A stretch of 64,000 bases of DNA from Holothuria scabra (GCA_037179385.1 CM074200.1:29453884-29517883); one strand, 5' to 3'. Counted from the stretch's first letter, positions 23,165-36,000 are shown. Program-made: numbers and translations. Notes: generated from the sequence alone by a model not told the origin.

Positions 23165-23805
23165 TATCAACACTATCAAATAGATAAAGAACAAAGAACA
23201 TTTCTTTCTTCTCAAGAAGATGAATTTTGATGAAGTAATGTCAGTATCAAAAGGATTTCGCTTTTGCATTAATAACGGATGACAATACTTCTTTCTAAGA
23301 CATATTAGATTTTGAAGTAAACCAGTTTTGCTTGCAGTTAAAAGTTTTTCATTATATTATCCAATGATTCAGATATCTGATGATTTTCTCATTTTTTTTT
23401 CAAAACTTTGTAAAGCATAGAACATATGGAGGTCAATACCTTTCAATTCGGTTTTTGGCCTTCATGCCACTGCCTTAGAGCAAAAGGAACGTTATTTTTT
23501 TAGATCTGATGCCCTGACGTCATTTGGAATCATCTTGACGGAAAGACAACGTAGACCACTCCATAAACCATAAGGACTTCTTACACGTAATAGCCTAACA
23601 CGCATATCTCAGGGGGACTAAACCAGTTACCTATAGATTAATCCGGACAGATTGTGATGGTCTGATTTTAGTCTGCCATTACTGGGGTCCATCACCTTTA
23701 ATCTTTAAATTTCATTCCTTACCCGTTCCATGGATGGTTTTACACTGAATTGTATCTTGATTTTCTCAACTTCACTGAATATGAAGATTTGAAATTCACG
23801 TAGAC

Positions 23806-23811
23806 AATAAA
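23806..23811 (+). terminator. Candidate polyadenylation signal (AATAAA)
   Basis: The first perfect AATAAA I see after the receptor stop codon, about 640 bp downstream. Only the hexamer and its position support it. Confidence 0.25.
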
Positions 23812-24080
23812 TGAAGACAATTAAAGGCTGATTGACCCCTCTTATGGCCTCCAACAGTCACTAAAAACAAGCGCGTATAGGATTCGTCTATATAGAGCGC
23901 TTTCAACATACATCACAACTAGTGAGCCACTGCCCCGCAAAAAATAACCAGTGTTTCAATGCAACAGTCACATGTGCGTTGTAAGTTGCTTCTTAGATAG
24001 CTAAACTAGCAAGCTTACTACAAAACTTTTTTGCCCGTTAAAAAGGGGGCTTTTGATGTATCGTAAGTGAAAGCAATTTA

Positions 24081-24300
24081 TATAGACCTTATGCATTGGC
24101 GTCACCACTGACGTCATTTTGGAGGAATAGCAGTGTGTACCTGGCTGCCCCCCCCCCCCTGATCTTTGTGTAGGATATATAGATTGGGCAGAAGGCAAGA
24201 GAATTCCCCCAATTGTGTGTAAAATTACACGCATATTCAATTGGTTGATCAATCAGCTGTCTGCATTTGTTTGTTATTCCTTCAAAAAAGTGCGCGCACC
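24081..24300. mobile_element. MITE-like repeat, family copy 2
   Basis: Starts TATAGACCTTATGCATTGGC, continues CACTGACGTCATTTTGG and ends near AATCAGCTGTCTGCATTTGT then GTGCGCGCACC. Order and orientation match 20341-20574. A run of 13 Cs in the middle marks poorly sequenced or expanded DNA. Confidence 0.4.
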
Positions 24301-26679
24301 TGTAAATTTAACCAAGGACCATACGGAGTGGAGAAAAGCGTTTACATTGACACATTTGCACCAGTATGTGCTGAGCAAATGTTGTTTCAGCTAATCAACA
24401 TTGCCGAAGTGCCGACAATAGCCGGTTTAAGTTTAACATGTCAGTAAATAGAAAACTATGAGAAAATGAAGAAATGCTTCTATAATGTTATGTAACTGTA
24501 AAGGAAAGTGCAAAAAACGCCCTGTCGTACAAACATGATTACATTTCGTATGTGATACGCCAGTGACATTGAATATTTCTTAAGTTGTATCCAACTGGCA
24601 TGTTTTATCCATTTAGGTCTTTTCCTTGTCACTTTATTATTTTATTGTGCAAAAATATTGACATATCTTCTGCCTTCGTAACATTATTGCAAATTTATAA
24701 AATAAAGATAACTTTAATATAGCAGGGTATTGTATGAATATCATATCCAGTACACCTTTTCAACTTAAAGTTAAGTCACCTTATATTAATGAACCTTGCT
24801 TTGACACAATGCACAGTATTTTATGCACAATTTAATTCTCATGAAATCCCCTGTAATGATAACTTGCAACAATCAAACTTTTCTTTGTTGTTGAATTTCT
24901 TTTTGGATTATCTGTGGAAAGTGAAAGTTTCAAGGTACTTAGTAGGTGAAAAAGATAAGAAGTATTTTGAAACTGTTACAAGGAAGTACGATTATTAGAC
25001 ATAACTTTTTTAATTAGGACAAAAGCTCTCTTCAGTGTCTTTGTATTACGTATATACAACAGTATGAACTAGGAACGATAGCCAGGGTGGATTGTTGAGA
25101 AAAAAATCTGTAGAGTGAACTTTTGCAAGGTTTCGTTTTGATTTGTTCATGATGTATTCATAAAAGTTTGAGATGAAACTTTTCGTCATTCAAGCACAAC
25201 TTCGTGATTTTTCCAAACTGACATAATAACCAGAATGTTAAAACAATCATGTCGCAACCATTTCTCATGCACAATAGGAACACAAGGACTGTATCGGCAA
25301 AATTATGGGGAACAGGGGACGTTCGTCAGTGGTAATAGGGAAGTTTGTCCTCTGTCAGAGTCTTTGTCCCCAACCCCCTAATCTTGAACAAACTATACCT
25401 ATTCCGAGACATAACTTTTTACACCCACAAATAAGCTAAAACCTCAGAGCTTTTGTGGTCTGCAGCATTTTCCTTTACCCTCCAACCCCCACCCCTTCCC
25501 CACCAAATTTGGTGTCGTTACTGGAGGACTGACGAAAAACTAGATTCCCGATTTCTTTTCGAGTTCCGCTCATTGTTACATTGTTATTGCAATATTTTCT
25601 AGTTCTTACAATCAGCTGGCATGGTAGAAATTCACGGGTTATACTCTTTCCCACAATTCTTTTCTCTATATAAAATTCATTGTGGTAGCATCTACATTAA
25701 CATTATTTTTCTTTTAATTTTTGCCCCAATAAACCATGAAAAGCTTAAGTGGCGACTAATAACTATCTCACATCTTTTAAAGTGTTTCGGTTTTTTTATT
25801 TGGTTCAATCCTTTTTTGTACGTGTCTACCGCCCCCCCCCCCATTTTAAAGTCCTTCCCCCTCTCTAGCTTACAATATATCACTTGAGAGAAACATTAAA
25901 ATAGATTTGTATATTATTGATGCACAATAGAATCTCCCGTAATGTGCACTCTTTCTAGATAAACTGTGAATTCAAATATTTTGTATAAGGACGCACAGTA
26001 CTACAATACTTTACTATTGGACTATGTCAGCTCTAAATACTAAACAATCAAAAGAGCTTAACAAGATCTAGGAAATTGTATCGAACGATACTTAACTAAT
26101 ATGCAAGTGTGGCGTGTACATTATTAATAGGGAATCTGATTTTACTCAGTTGCTGTTCCAACAAAGGAAAAACGGATATCGGAAAGAAAAGTGTAAAGAA
26201 CTAGTATCATTTTGATAGCAATATATCAATGAAGTGAAAGTAATAATGCCACATCACTTCGTCTATTTTGGGTGTAATATGTATACATGGATAGTTGCAT
26301 ATTGCCCTTTATGTTAAAGGGGACAATATTAACAATATTAACCCAGGACGTATGCTTGTACATGTTTCAGGTACATAATACTAGTAACCGGTAACTTTAT
26401 TGAAAATATGATATCATTTGGAACATTTATGTATAACAAAATTATATAAAAATTACAATTTGTTTCGCGTAAACGAATCTTTGTTCCACAAATGAATGAT
26501 TCATTAAGAGATCTGAGCAAATGCTATAAAGAAGTTAACTGTGTCTTTGTTAACATTTCAAAATTATTGGAAGTAAGTGTAAGTGATGTTCCGGTTACAA
26601 AAAAAATTCCACCTTGCCCTTCAGTATATGAGGACTTGTTAGGAGCCCCCCCGAATGACCAGCCCAGGGTGAGATCACA

Positions 26680-26940
26680 TTTTGTAGAGGGATACCTTAA
26701 AGGAATCTTCCTCAATGGATTTTCCTGGGAGTAGTACGATAGACTTGACTTCTCAAAATAATGATCAGTGCTGGCCGGTTGCTTCAGAATAAATGGAAGA
26801 GGTGCGAAGAGGTCGGTACCTTCCTGAGTCAAATTTTCTGGTAGTGGTGGTCGCCAAGGACGGCAGGACAGTTTAGGAGTACTTAAAGGAATCTTTATGA
26901 GTAGATTTTCCTGCCAGTATATTAGTCTTCCAGGAATGTT
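26680..26940. repeat. Two-copy imperfect direct repeat
   Basis: CCTTAAAGGAATCTTCCTC followed by GGATTTTCCTGGGAGTA at about 26694-26735 recurs as ACTTAAAGGAATCTTTATG followed by AGATTTTCCTGCCAGTA at about 26880-26922. The overlapping 149-codon minus-strand frame is a by-product with the same internal repetition. Confidence 0.45.
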
Positions 26941-27724
26941 TGTTGTTTCATAAACGGAAAGGTTTACATTCAAACTAGTTCCCTAATTTAAACGTCTCAT
27001 CAAAACAACAGATCACTTATTCAACATGGTCCAAACCATGGTTGAAAATGACTTAAATCGCCCAAAATCCAATACCACCTTTAAATATACAAACGACACC
27101 CCAAAGTATAGTCCACCTTCGATCGGACCAAAGGTTGATACTTATTAGTTGCATATGAATGTCATTACTCCAGACAGCATCAACCGTGTAGTTATTTGTC
27201 CAGAAAAACAGGATTCACTCGTTACGAGTATTCCATTAGTCTCATCAAACGAACATTTTGTAATATTTTTAAGTGAAGCGTTCAGCAGACATGATCCAAA
27301 CTGGTTATTAGATACGTAGTTTCACCCCAGTCTTCGTTTTTTCAAGTATCATAAAATTTATCTAAGTTTGATTGCTAAATGTCGGTAAATAAAGTTGATC
27401 ACTGCCTCATAGCCTGGTACTTTTGAACTTCTGAATGCTCTTACGTGTGCCCCGAGTCCTTGTGAAATCAGCGCTCCGTACCCGTTCATTCAAAACAGTT
27501 GAAATACCACATTCCATCATACACAACCCCTTCTTCATTCTAAAAGAGAATATAGAAATAACCGTTCAAAGATTTGATTACAAATATCTCTTTTGTAATT
27601 TATTTTACAATTTGGATTTGGATCATACAATATGATTTTTCAGCTGTCAGATGTGATGTGGGACTTTTGTTACATGTATAATAAATATTGGTATTTATAG
27701 CCCACTGCGCCTAATGTCAATAAT

Positions 27725-28180
27725 CACTGGAGGGCGCTCTTCCTAGAACGTTTTCAATGTAACGGTTCTTGTTTACCGTTTTTTGTTAATTTTGTGTTGA
27801 ATACTGATGTAATAAATATAATTTTAGTGCGCAATATTGTTTGAAAACGTTTAAGGTTGTTATGTTACTAAGAAAACATGAAAAGTTGAGTTTTATGAGA
27901 AGAAGTTTTTTCGATGAAAAAAGAAAGCAAAAAGACTTAAAATTGCAACGAGTCGAAACATAAGAATGATGAAAATAACTCTTAAGAGATCTAATTATCC
28001 GTATCAAATAATGCAAATTAAATTAATTTATTTTCAAACATTGTAATTATGATATCTTTGCAATGGTCGAATACTCTAAAAGGTTCGAATACCACCAGCT
28101 CGACCCTAACGTATTCTTATTTAAGTGCATACAACCGATTTTGTTGTATAAAATGTGTAATACAGAAGTTGTGTTTAAAA
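27725..28180 (+). repeat. Diverged third relative of part of the duplicated block
   Basis: GAGGGCGCTCTTCCTAGAA at the start and ATGGTCGAATAC, then CGAATACCACCAGCTCGACC, near 28065-28110 match in order the words at about 4635-4655 and 4938-4985 of duplication copy A (and 40330, 40660 of copy B). The similarity is patchy, so this is an older family member. Confidence 0.4.
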
Positions 28181-28805
28181 AAAGTCGTCGTTTTCTCATT
28201 TTCTAAATGTGACAAAATTATGAATCGGCTCCGATGTTGAAAGACTGAACTAACCAATAATGGCACGTTTTTTTTTTTTTAGTAAATGACCAGCTTTGCA
28301 GTCGACTTCAAGGAGACAGTTCCACAGTCATGGTTTTCACTGTCAACTTCAGTAGGCTAAACTCTTTTTTAAATTAGGTTACACAATATATCAGAGTCTC
28401 TTCCGTCAATTCGAGATGAAAAAATCGCCTAGAAATTATTCTTTGTTTAAATAAAGCTGGTCGATTGCAATGTGAATCTGTAGAAATGTGTAGAAATCAG
28501 TTTCGAGCCATTCTAGGCAATGGTCTTTACGGTATGCAAATATACGATACATGTATCGCCTATAGTACTTCACCTGTTTTTCACATGACTGTGTCAAGGC
28601 AGTTTAGCAGTTCTTTGGTTCTTTTTTGCTCAGATAAGATGTCCTGCATCTTCAAACCTACTACTTTAATCCATAAAAATGTTAGTTCCTTCTTTATGTC
28701 CAAAAGTCTTCATATGCACGACGACAGTGAACTTAACTACATATGCAAATATAACCAGTCAGAAACAATAAAGGTGGTGATAATAGTCATAATACGTTCA
28801 TGTGA

Positions 28806-29290
28806 TTACTTCTTTTTCCAAATTCTTCTCTCCAGAAGCAGCCAATACAATAGACTTGCCAATTTTCCGTTCAGTTACACAAAACGCATCATCTGGTTGA
28901 CCAGTATTTCCAGGTTTAGCTAAAAATACTGTCACGTTTATTCTGTTACGATATGAAAGACGAGCTTTGGCAATAAAAACGAATACTTCGGCTCGTTACA
29001 TCCGCGATGACTTTGCAGGCTACTGTTCACAGCTGTATCCGTCTGTGGTCTCTCGTGCTCAGCTTTTCAACATCAATCTGTTAGTTAATGATTCACTTTG
29101 GCCGTACCGAACGTGAAGGGTAGGGGTAGCTGCCGTCCCATCTCAACGATTTGCCAAAATCTTGTTGAATCGGGCAGAGTTCGGTACCTCAGTCGAGCAA
29201 AGAACGGGGGAAGGTGAGGGAAAAAGTAACCGCCACCCCTGAGAGACAGAGTCCCGTACGGTTATGAGCTTAAGTGGCGCAATATTATGT
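28806..29290 (-). pseudogene. Possible decayed Ig-domain exon
   Basis: Read on the minus strand, one frame gives TTDGYSCEQ, close to the D-x-G-x-Y-x-C signature before the second Ig cysteine, then RNRINVTVFLAKPGN, which resembles an Ig G-strand and linker, then an open stretch to KNLEKE before GTAATC. The frame holds at least four stops upstream, two of them TGA. A plus-strand frame of 152 codons overlaps part of it without features. This may be chance. Confidence 0.25.
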
Positions 29291-29299
29291 ATTGTCATA

Positions 29300-31460
29300 T
29301 GGATAACTGTCATGCAGTTTCACCATGACTCAGGTGTGGATTGCTAGGATTGTGTCATACGTGACGGGTTGTTGGAGTGTGATGGGCCAGGGGACGGTCT
29401 CTTACGAGAGGAAAAATCAGTTCCCAGGGGCGAAATGGTGCAATGTTTGTGCCTCCAAAGTAACAAAGTTGACAGAGGTAGGTAATTTAATTAATTTAAT
29501 TAATTTGTTTCGCCATTGTGTGTGTGTGTGTTTCAAGGTGAGACCTTGTAACGGGTGTCAACTAACCAAATCCCTCAGCTACACACTTGCATATGGTTAC
29601 ATACACATACATATATGTGGCTAGGCAATTCACTCAGTGCGTTGGCATTATATGAAATATTGTATACGTGCTTTGGCCCTTGTGCTTACTCTTTTGAAGA
29701 CTGTGATGGAAAATTGTAGTGATTTTATGTAAAAACTAATGATTGTGCTAAAGTTATTTGAGACAAATCGAACCAATAGGAAACGAATTGAATTCAGATT
29801 GAATTATAATAAACATGAAAACCAACACGCCAGTGAACAGCTTGTAACCAAATCTAAGAAAAGGTTCAAAGTTAGTGCCCGTGCATCACCGAAGGGTTTT
29901 CTTGTAGTAAACTTAATTATTCCTGAGTAAAATAAGAAATGTAATGATAACATATGAATTTGAAATTAGCATTTATTACTCATACCACGAATTTATTCAA
30001 GTATTAAAGTTTTTCTCGTCATGCATTGTTTCTTTCAAAATAAAAAATACGGTAACAGCCTTACGAATTGTGAACCGTGAGGAGGTTGTAGGTGAACTTT
30101 AGTGGCATTCGAAGTGCTGCTCAAAGATCCGTGCTGGTGTTTTCATTCGCTATACATATCTGAGATTTCTTTCTGAAACTGATCAAAATCAAACTAGACC
30201 ACAAAAAACTGCCATATGATCGACGGAGATTCCGTGGTCCCCTCGTCGTTCGCAATTTAATTCCTTAAGTCCTCACAACCTGTTTTTATGTAGGTGACAG
30301 AAGAAGTACCATCCATGGGGTCCGAATGCCAGGGAGAGGGCAAAACTTAGCTGATCAACTGAGGTTTAAGTCTTTACTAGCTATGAGCAAACAGTTTAAC
30401 ATAAGTGGCACAAGGATTTGCCTGACAAGAGGGACAAACTACCTGACGAGGAGGGTCAATAGCCTAAAGCCTCGACAATGACAATGAGTCGTCAAACAGA
30501 TGAGGGTGGAGAAATTTTCCTCAAGTGAAGCTTGCCAAATAGTTTTTTACCTGAATGATAAAAAAACTGAACATTTGAGTTGTGTTGAAGATTTTTTTTT
30601 TTTTTTTTAAAGTGATATTTTTCTAGACATATGAGAAATTGGGTCTATTCAAGGAAGATTTGGATTTGCATCTTACTCTAAGTATGTTTTGCTTTGAATA
30701 ATTGTTTGTCTATTAAGTTATGTTGTGATTCAATACGGCTCTGTTATCCAAAGCGTCAGAACGAGACTGACAAAATTTCCCAACGGAGGCCAACCCTCCC
30801 CGACGGGGTAAAGAATTTGCCAGGAAGAGAAACCCTTAGTTGTGTATGCGTAGCCCCATTATGGTTTTGCGCTGAGCGCCGAGAAAATTTCGCTCAAAAT
30901 GAGTTCCAGGGCGCTGGAAATAGCATTTCCCATTGGTCATATATAAGCTGCATTTAATTACTTTCTATTTGTTATGTTATGGAAATGCTTTTGTGATACG
31001 TGAATAAAATATTATTTTATTTAATTTCTTCAGTATATCATCAAGCTTTTGACTTTTTGACGGGGTTAGGTGGAAAGTGCCCTCTGTACCCAGACAGCGG
31101 AGCCAATATTTAGGTGTCTGGGGGAGGCTAACAATCGAAGCGGGCCCAACATGGTCAATAAATGCAGTTTAAGGCGGCCCAAAATACGGTTAAAGATGGC
31201 TCAAATCCCACAGCAGAGAAAGTGCGGAGACTAAAGCTCCCGCAGCCCCCGTTTTTCCGCAATCCCTTGTACCTCCTTGTTTGTACAAGATGAATTGCAG
31301 TGCCGGTGTTTGAGAGGTCTCGATTTTCAAAACGTTTTTTTTTTTTTAATTTTCCGGCAAACTGAAAGTGGCGTTGCGCTAAGATAGTCGTCTGAGCAAT
31401 CGCACAACATACACTTAGGGCAAAAGTTAAAACTATTCTAACACCGCCGATTTGATCCAA
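29300..31460. other. Gene-poor DNA with simple repeats
   Basis: Contains a TTAATTTAATT tract at about 29486-29507, a short GT tract at about 29519, a T-run at about 30590-30608, and 30440-30560, which shares words with 1610-1720. A frame starting at 29325 ends near a GAG before GTAGGT that could be a splice donor, but no domain supports it. Confidence 0.35.
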
Positions 31461-31465
31461 TTTAA

Positions 31466-31487
31466 GTCGAATGAGTCGAACTTTAAA
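31466..31487 (+). repeat. 22-bp direct repeat, left copy
   Basis: A perfect match of 22 bp beginning GTCGAATGAGTCGAACTTTA recurs at 32036-32057 in the same orientation, enclosing about 550 bp of otherwise unremarkable DNA. Confidence 0.6.
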
Positions 31488-32035
31488 ACTCACAGCTAAG
31501 CCATCGTCTGCTGCTTCCTGCCCTCCTCTTGATTTTACTTACACGGCAAACAAACAAAAAATTTACAGGCCTTGGGAAAATGAGGGAACATTCGAGCAAT
31601 GCAATAACATCCCTTGGAGTATAAAATACGACTGCACCAATATTTTAGGATGCTTTTTCTTAAGTCCTCCCGACCCTCTGGCAAAGGGCCGATCGGCGAA
31701 ACCAAACTTAAACTGCTTCCTGAAGAAGATATAACGTCCACTGAAGGACAACACATGTCCAACATCACGGCCTTCAGACCATTTACATTAATGGTCTGTC
31801 ATATATAGCTCCATTCCAGACTGGATGAAAAAACAGATATCCCCATTTTCCTTAGCCAAAAGGCCGAGATGGTTAATAAAATGGACGTTTGTTTCAGTTG
31901 TCTTTTATACTCTTCTCCGGCACTTTCACTTGTACGTCGTACAGCCACATACTATAGAGTACAAGTTAAACCATTTTCCAACTGATTTCCAACACTGCCG
32001 TAAGTCAGTTCTTCGGTTGAATTGAGAAACCTTTT

Positions 32036-32057
32036 GTCGAATGAGTCGAACTTTAAA
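32036..32057 (+). repeat. 22-bp direct repeat, right copy
   Basis: Identical to 31466-31487. It is longer than a typical target-site duplication; it could be a remnant of two insertions or a replication-slippage product. Confidence 0.6.
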
Positions 32058-32700
32058 CACTTCTAGATGTTTGAGAAAATGGAATGAGTCATGAGTGAGC
32101 GGTATGCTGTATTCTTTATGTTACTCATGATTTGCTTAGAGTATTTAACTTCTTGCAAGTATTCTGAAATGTTCATGATAAAACAATACTCCAATTGTTT
32201 TTTCAAAAGGTATTGCCTTGTTGATGGGTCAAAGAAGTTCAGGTTACTATGGCAGCCGGAGCTTTTGACTGTATTTGTAAAGGCTACTTTCCCAAAGCGG
32301 CCCAATTATTTCATCTTTTTCTTTTGGAGATCATAAATTTCTGCTAAGGCTTGCCTGTTCCGTGACCCACCCGGAATGATTGCAGCATTCGGGAGAAGAT
32401 TTCATTTTAATGGCAAGGGAGACTTACCACACTAATAACAAGGTTTTCATTAATGCATTTTTCAGGAGACCATGCGGAATTTCTCTACCAGGGAACGAAA
32501 AATGGGAGAAAGTTTAACTTTGTTAAGTACCATTTGGACACCGAACGGATAATTTCTATCAAGAAAGAGCACACAAGTTGAATGCAAAATTCATATCATG
32601 TCATCATTTTATCATCATATTAGGAATGAAACCGTATTCAGGCAATGTGTTTATATGCTAATGTGATCATATAATCAGATTAGATCAGATTGACTCTTAC

Positions 32701-32787
32701 GGAATTGATTCAAGTCGGGCCGGTCACTGGGAATTGATTCAAGTCGGGTCGGTCACTGGGAATTGATTCAAGTCGGGCCGGTCACAG
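32701..32787 (+). repeat. 29-bp tandem repeat, three units
   Basis: Units begin GGAATTGATTCAAGTCGGGC and end GGTCAC plus two or three bases; they start at 32701, 32730 and 32759. Unit 2 has one C-to-T change and unit 3 one change at its end. Confidence 0.85.
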
Positions 32788-32922
32788 CCTTCTTCCCAGT
32801 TGTGTCTCACTGGCTTGTTTCTCTCTTCCATTGTTTTTTATGATGGTGGGATTTGTAGTGTAATGTGCGTCTTCAATTGGAGTGCAGAAACGGCTTGGCT
32901 TCATTGCTTTTCATGGAAGCTA

Positions 32923-33089
32923 CAATCCTCGACAAAAATGCTTGGGACAAAGCCCCCTCCCAGTATCAATGTTGAAGTTTCAGGACGCCTTGGGCTGCCA
33001 GAACATGGTACTGGGGAGTGGAGCAGGGGATAGTGATCCGTTTATTCATTGCTTTGCTAGCTTTGTCCCACCATTTTGGTCGAGGACTG
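32923..33089. mobile_element. Mariner-type MITE, best-preserved copy
   Basis: Ends are CAATCCTCGAC and GTCGAGGACTG (via TGGTCGAGGACTG), and the inverted arms continue to about 33 bp through the words AAAATG and GGGACAAAG. TA dinucleotides flank both ends (32921-32922 and 33090-33091), the target duplication expected of Tc1/mariner transposition. The interior CAATGTTGAAGTTTCAGG followed by GCCTTGGGCTGCC is shared with 3650-3804 and 39419-39573. Confidence 0.7.
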
Positions 33090-33091
33090 TA

Positions 33092-36000
33092 GGTGAATCC
33101 AACGGGTGCACCTTTGTTCGAATTGACGAAAGGTTTGAAAAAGACTTGAAAGAGAAAATTGTTACATTCTGAAGTCTAGTCAGAAGGCCTTAATTCAAGC
33201 AATCATTCATAAATCAAACTGACACATTAAAACAATTCTAAAACATAAAATTATGATAATTTCATTCTGTATGAGCAGCTCAAAAAATGGTTTGGTATAA
33301 AACAAATCTCATGATACAATTACTTCCCACTAAAATTCATTTTCGTCTATAAATCAATCTCTTCAACACTCGATCCTGTCCAATAACTCTTACACACCAT
33401 GTAAAGTAACCACCAATGAATACGGTATACTACAACCCTTAGCTTTACATAAGGCCCAATCAGACAAATTTCTTTCATTGAAACACAAGAATGGTGAAGT
33501 TTGACCACACATTTGTAACCCTCTGGTGTTTTATTTTCTATTTTTCCTGTACCAGATACTAAAAAGAATCTTTTGCAAAAGCAAGATACTGTAAAAGAGG
33601 CTTGAAAGAATTTTATAGCACAGACTATGATTAGAACACATTTGATCAAGCAATACATGGAGGTTACTTAAGATTTACACTTTCCTAAAGGGTAAATAAT
33701 CAAGACTTCAACTGCATCCGTCCTTGATGGTTATACTTTTATACAGTCATGCAACATGTTTATCTACAGGTACTTATCAGTACAAATGCATTATAACAAG
33801 AGCATTCGCAATGCTATTATAGCAGCTTGAAGCAATATCTGCCTACAATGAAACCTTTATTTTAAAGTTTTCATTTGTTTGGTGTCTCATTGTAACACAT
33901 ACAGTATAAACTCTTTTAAAGGTGCAATTAAAATACCTTTCAAAGTAAACAGCAAACTTTCTTTTGGGGAAACTTTTTATTGCATCAAGTTCCCATCAGT
34001 TTGTAGCCTAATTGTTATGCTTCACAAAAATGCCACCGTAAGAGGTGCAACTGACAAAATGTCACACTTAATTGTTTGGAACAAAGGTTACTTTCAAGGA
34101 AAATTTTCTCTTCCATAGAACTTTGGTGACTGATTACAACACAACAAATACATGTCCCTTTTAGGGATGCAATGAAAAAGAAATTTTAACAGCGCAAAGC
34201 AAAATTTGCTTTGGCAGAAACTGTTTACACTACACTTTCAAAGGGTAGAGTTTGATTGTTATACATAAGTTACATATTCATTCTCAATGGAAAAAGAGGC
34301 AATGAATTTGTTACAGTTATGAGCTAAAATTGGAGGTTGAAATAAGCGTGATTATGGTACACAAAATCTTCTAGTATAGTAAATACAAAATACTTGATAT
34401 AGTTCAGAGCGGTTACCGGTCGTTTCGCCCCCTTGCCAGTTCGCCCCCAACCAGTTCGCCCCAGTCGTTTCGCCCCCTTGCCAGTTCACCCCGTAGTGGA
34501 AGTCGTTTCGCCCCCAACGAGGAGGTCGTTTCGCCCCCAAATACTTATGAGTATGACATCGAATAAACTGACCTTTAAATGCAGTTTTTTGTAGTTGTCA
34601 TAACAGAAACTTTAAAAAAGTTACGACAGTTGGCCAGAATGTGACAAAAACCAAGTCAAGTAAGGATGGGTGACGCACCAACCAGTCACTGTGTTAAGTT
34701 GATCTGGTATTCTCTTGCACGGTCCAGAATTAAGTTTCACAGGCAAGTTAAGCATTTTTTTAAATCATTTTCAGTTTTTGCGCCATTTATTGGAAATTTT
34801 AAATAGAACTAAACAAAACAACCACGAAATATGATGTGCGAACGTTTACACAATGAAGCAAACGAACGATGTAGCAACGATAACGCAGATAGAAAGCGTA
34901 CATCAGTACAATCAATCATAATCAACACAATTAACACTCAACAATTACGAGCGTACGGTAACGTTATGAGTTGGTACAAATGAACAACTTGTTTCACCTT
35001 TAAAAATGAACTCAATCTCATCTGAAAAAGAGAATTTAATGAGAAACTTCACTTCGTGGACTTCGTTTGTTCTAAAACATTCACTTGTTTTAAAGGAACC
35101 TGCTTCAGAAAGATTAGGGGGCGAACCGGTAGGTCTTTGGGGGCGAACTGGCAGGTCTTAGGGGCGAACAGGTTTATTCTTGGGGGCGAACTGGTATTTA
35201 GGGGGCGAACTGGTTGGGGGCGAACTGCCAAGGGGGCGAAACGACCGGCTACCCTCAGAGCCATGCTTGGCTTTTATGAAATCTTTGGTACTACAGTTTC
35301 AATTATTGTGGAATCTGATTATGACACAATAGGTACATGTGACCTTGGAGCAATGGTCATACATTTGTAGCAGCTTATGTAATCTTGCCTTACAAGAGAC
35401 ATTCACTATTGTTTTGATTATACAAAGTAACCTAAGTACTAAACACCAATACCAGTTTGGCCATTTAACCCCTTCGCTATGCATGGTTTCGCCGCAAACC
35501 ACAATTTACAGTAATATTACTACATCGCTGCCAAACCACAGCACTTATCTGCATCCTGGAATAGCTTATTACAAACCTACAATGTCTAATCATGTTTTGG
35601 ACATGGAGTAGGCTTGAAGAGGAGATACTTTGCACATAGGCATCCTCTTGGGGCATAGGAAGCCCAAACGTGGGGGCATCCATAGAAAAGCTTAGTATTT
35701 CACAGAAATTGTACATATATTCCTCATATACATGATATACAAAGCTAAGTATGGCGGGATGGACCTTCCATAGTGTAAGGGTCGAGAAACAATCCCTGTT
35801 TTTTAAAGTAGAATACACCTTTTCCTTGTAGGTCTTTCAAACGTTGGGAACCAATTTAATGTTGTCAAACACCAAAAGTTTACTCCATAGCCGATCCATC
35901 CAGACAGAGAATGTTTAACTATTTTTGGTCAAACTAACAGGATACATTAGAGTAAAATAAACATACAACACTCTCACCAAAAAGATCTTAGTAGTAAGCA

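Larger units (their letters stand above)
23165..28800. other. 3' flank of receptor and gene-poor DNA
   Basis: No domain-bearing exon was recognised. Contents: presumed receptor 3' UTR at the start, a MITE-like repeat at 24081-24300, C-runs at about 24149 and 25832, a two-copy repeat at 26680-26940 and a diverged piece of the duplicated block at 27725-28180. Frames of 60-150 codons here occur on both strands and look like chance. Confidence 0.45.

Noticed and set aside
26524..26973. A 149-codon minus-strand frame with internal repetition
   Set aside because: The repetition is a DNA-level direct repeat; no recognisable domain.
28079..28092. GGTTCGAATACC, resembling a tRNA B box
   Set aside because: No A box or acceptor stem at the right distance; the word belongs to a diverged copy of the duplicated block.
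28465..28923. A 152-codon plus-strand frame
   Set aside because: No start context, domains or splice support; composition is what AT-rich DNA gives by chance.
34352..34540. Gly/Trp/Asn-rich 62-codon frame on the minus strand
   Set aside because: It is the translation of the GTTCGCCCC modules of the foldback arm.
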